From assembly GCA_003242885.1 (NCBI GenBank), contig QKMZ01000002.1:494140-558139 (forward strand): 64,000 bases of DNA, given 5' to 3'. Shown here piece after piece: positions 61,943-64,000 of this stretch; position 1 is the first letter of the stretch; each line of letters starts with the position of its first letter. The DNA comes from Candidatus Melainabacteria bacterium (GTDB taxonomy: Bacteria; Cyanobacteriota; Vampirovibrionia; Obscuribacterales; Obscuribacteraceae). The translations under genes were made by a program, and so were the position numbers. Under the pieces are notes generated by a model. That model was not told the DNA's origin. It searched no databases and saw nothing but the letters and a program-made list of their open reading frames with translations.

Positions 61943-62758
61943 TCATGGTACGGTTTTTCGGTCTTCAACCGACTGCAACTTGCGCCGCTGGTTGTAGAAA
62001 TAGTTGGTCGTGTTACCCAACGCGTCGACCATACTCGAGCGATCACCCGAGACGTTGTAGGAGAAATTGGCTTTCTGCCAGACTGGGATGCCGGGCGCCA
62101 GACGCCGCGTTTCAACCAAGCGGTTGTTCTTGTCGTACTCAAACTGAGTGATAAACTCGAATGGCTCGGGCGCGATGGTTTCGACGACATGCCGCGACGG
62201 GTCGAACTTCTGTTCGCCGCGATTGCCGCGTGGGTCGGTCACCGCCACAACGTTACCGACGCTGTCGTATTCGAACGCCGTCGTCAGGTTGAGGTGCGGG
62301 CTGGTGCCGAAGTCGCGGACGACTGACAGCAGAACTTCCGTGTCTGTGTCGTAATTCCACTTCGTCACGATGCCGGTTTCGTCGGTCATCGTTGCCATCT
62401 GACCGCGGCTATTGTAGGTGAACGAAATCTGCGGAGTGATACCGCCAATGGTGGGACGCTGAATGTTCAGCAAGTCGCCGGTCAGCGAGTCGTAGGTGTT
62501 GGTCGTGACGTTGCCTTCGCCGTCTTCGGCTGTTTCAACCTTATTCCAGTCGAGGTCGTAAGTGAAGGTATTGACGATATCAGTGAGACCAGAGCCCGGC
62601 TTCGCGATTTTCGTGAGCGTCAGCAGGTTGCTGTTTTCGTCGTAGGTCATTTCAAGCGAGTTGCCTTCCGGCATCGTACGCTTGGTCTCTCGCTTCAGAG
62701 AGTCGTACTCGCGGACCGTCTCGTTGCCGAGCTGGTCGACCATCAAGGTCGGCTGAGA
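61943..62758 (-). pseudogene. RHS/YD repeat fragment 3
   Basis: About 270 residues of YD repeats: QPTLMVDQLGNETVREYDSL, MPEGNSLEMTYDENSNLLTL, NTYDSLTGDLLNIQRP, KWNYDTDTEVLLSVVRDFGT, DPRGNRGEQKFDPSRHVVET, FSYNVSGDRSSMVDALGNTT. An in-frame TAG lies just before it (62759-62761) and it breaks off after KLQSVEDRKT, where the reading frame meets a stop. So it is a middle piece of a long RHS protein cut at both ends. Contains the parent or sister of the 247-bp segment at 58644. Confidence 0.82.
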
Positions 62759-63157
62759 CTATGACGGCTCCGCCTTTGTCTTCGGCTCAAAGAGCATGGA
62801 CCGTGGTCTCATAGCTCGATTCACAAGACCATTTGGCGCTCTGGCGAAGTCACTGGAATGAAGATTCCAAACGCATAGATGCTGTGCCATGGAAAAGGTT
62901 TCCAGTTTCGCGTCAAAGGGAGTCTATACCGGAGCAGTTCAGAAAAATTTTGAACATAAGAACATCCAGTACGCTGTCAGGTAAGCCCAATGAGATGCCT
63001 GCAGGTCTTAAGGCTTTGGAAAACACTTTAGACTTTGAATAGTAACTCACTGGGAAATTTTTTTGGTAGCCAATATGCGTAGAAGGTCACATAATAGGAA
63101 GAGAGTTTAACTGTAAAAAACTATATGGTCCGGCTGATTTCATTCTGAAGGATAAAG
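62759..63157. other. Stretch between RHS fragment 3 and a secreted gene
   Basis: An ORF of 69 codons at 62833-63042 on the plus strand has no ribosome site and no resemblance; left unassigned. GAAGGATAAAG at the right end serves the next gene. Confidence 0.45.
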
Positions 63158-63610
63158 GTGAGAATTGTGAGTTTCCCCATGTTAATGGCACTTCTGCTTT
63201 TGTCTAACTTTTGCATAGGACAAGCTTCTGCTGGTGAGCAAAAGCGGCAGGTAGATTTGTGGACCAGTAATTATGACGAGGCTGGTAAATATTTTGATCA
63301 AGGCGAATTACAGAAAGCTGAGACAATCTATCTCAAGTCGCTCAAAACTCTCGATCATTCGCAGCTAGCAAAATCTTTTCTCAAACTTGGCGAAATCTAT
63401 CAGCGGACGAAACGCCCTAGCGATGCGGAATATTGTTACAAGAAATCATTGAATTTTCAAGGCACCATCGAAGGATATGGCAAGTATGCGGATTTCTTGC
63501 GTGAAAGAAATAGAGTAGTTGAAGCTAAGAAAATGGATTTAGCAAAGGAAGCCGCGGCTAGGCAGAAAACCGTGATTTTTCCACCAGACATCAAGGATTC
63601 TCAGAAATAG
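63158..63610 (+). CDS. Small secreted TPR protein
   Basis: 150 residues from a GTG with GAAGGAT 8 bases upstream. Signal peptide (MLMALLLLSNFCIGQASA), then two to three TPRs (YFDQGELQKAETIYLKSLKT, FLKLGEIYQRTKRPSDAEYC and the following helix). Family beyond TPR unknown. It converges with the RHS tail at the window edge across a hairpin, as does the secreted gene at 59.3 kb. Confidence 0.78.
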   Translation: MRIVSFPMLMALLLLSNFCIGQASAGEQKRQVDLWTSNYDEAGKYFDQGELQKAETIYLKSLKTLDHSQLAKSFLKLGEIYQRTKRPSDAEYCYKKSLNFQGTIEGYGKYADFLRERNRVVEAKKMDLAKEAAARQKTVIFPPDIKDSQK

Positions 63611-63612
63611 AA

Positions 63613-63641
63613 GTTGGAGGGTAGTTTTACTACCCTCCAAC
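63613..63641. terminator. Terminator between secreted TPR gene and RHS tail
   Basis: GTTGGAGGGTAG-TTTTA-CTACCCTCCAAC, perfect 12-bp stem. No T-tract follows directly, but position and strength suit a two-way stop. Confidence 0.75.
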
Positions 63642-63648
63642 CGAGATG

Positions 63649-64000
63649 TTACGTTAGCGTTCCCCAGTTAATCCAAGCATCCGGCGGAATCCAAAGATTA
63701 TGGTTCGGCAGGAACGGATCATAATTGGGAGCATACGGATTTGGCTGCAAATCGTTTCCATGAGTGTCTTCGATTCGATTGCCTGCTTCATCATATCTAC
63801 TACCCATGAAGCCATCGATTGGTGTGTCGAGGTCTTCATGTTGGAAATGATCAGGGCCTGGCATATCTTGCACCCTATCGGCCCAATTCTCCCACTCTTT
63901 TCGTTGTTCAGGCGTGGGAGGAGGAACATCTTGGTTTGGATCGCTATTTGTGTTTATCTCATCTTGATATATAGGACCCTGCGATAGGTCGCTTGAAGAG
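63649..64000 (-). CDS. C-terminal tail of a probable RHS protein, cut by window edge
   Basis: The minus-strand frame is open from the right edge to the stop at 63649 (at least 117 residues). It reads DEINTNSDPNQDVPPPTPEQ, RKEWENWADRVQDMPGPDHF, then DGFMGSRYDEAGNRIED and ends NLWIPPDAWINWGTLT. The YDEAGNRIED piece is a YD-repeat strand and the Asp/Pro/Asn-rich, Trp-containing character matches the tail at 59750. The start lies outside the window, so RHS identity is inferred from composition and context. Confidence 0.55.
   Translation of the reverse strand, partial: SSSDLSQGPIYQDEINTNSDPNQDVPPPTPEQRKEWENWADRVQDMPGPDHFQHEDLDTPIDGFMGSRYDEAGNRIEDTHGNDLQPNPYAPNYDPFLPNHNLWIPPDAWINWGTLT

Noticed and set aside
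61738..62190. Minus-strand ORF of 150 codons
   Set aside because: Out-of-frame reading of RHS fragment 3 (Ser/Thr/Arg-rich); the real remnants lie in the other frames.

Overview
The window looks like chromosomal DNA of a free-living or facultative heterotrophic bacterium with mid-range GC (about 50 % by eye). No rRNA, tRNA or ribosomal protein gene is present, so taxonomy rests on gene style only: many secreted TPR proteins, stand-alone receivers, a DUF4388 protein with a GGDEF-like end, a giant repeat protein and RHS debris. This would fit an Obscuribacterales-type (Melainabacteria/Vampirovibrionia) genome, but that is an inference held at moderate confidence.

Layout. 1-4.6 kb: overlapping tryptophan operon trpD(partial)-C-F-B-A. 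4.7-12 kb: FAD monooxygenase, secreted prolyl-oligopeptidase, SDR, DUF4037 protein, secreted TPR protein. 11.7-18.1 kb: histidine kinase/response regulator pair, a TPR membrane protein and an EF-hand esterase. 18.1-21 kb: gene-poor stretch with a decayed DUF2156 gene, tandem repeats and a DUF378 protein. 21-25.7 kb: secreted DUF255 (thioredoxin-like) and DUF547 proteins, a secreted GATase-like protein and an EVE protein. 25.7-27.6 kb: repeat-rich, gene-poor stretch with a cluster of ten GATC sites, 28-bp palindromes and two previously easy-to-miss paralogous minigenes sharing an FQRL motif, each ending in a look-alike terminator. 27.6-30.1 kb: pyrE, a small protein, two response regulators. 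30.4-35.7 kb: one 1764-residue repeat protein. 35.8-44.4 kb: macrodomain, DUF4388 protein, glutamate dehydrogenase, Ca2+/H+ antiporter, mutM, LPG-flippase-like membrane protein. 44.7-53 kb: receiver-GGDEF-EAL protein, DUF885 peptidase, a tight receiver/GH18-like/HPt operon, an annexin-like esterase and another esterase. 53.5-55.9 kb: a distinctly GC-rich four-gene operon (two unknowns, acyl-CoA dehydrogenase, Cys-containing small protein) ending in two hairpins and then a 40-T homopolymer. 56.1-64 kb: two HExxH-TPR secreted paralogues and at least five RHS fragments interleaved with small secreted or membrane proteins.

Themes. Signalling is heavy (five receivers, one kinase, one HPt, one c-di-GMP turnover protein), as is secreted hydrolysis (S9, DUF885, PHB-depolymerase-like and BD-FAE-like esterases, HExxH proteins). 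The strongest non-coding signal is a family of hairpins whose stems vary by compensatory change while the tri-loop stays TGC or its complement GCA in most copies; all four loci lie between convergent genes. The strongest coding novelties are the FQRL minigene pair, the translated palindromic repeat at the end of TrpC, the receiver/GH18-like/HPt operon and the RHS fragment field with a 247-bp duplicated core segment.
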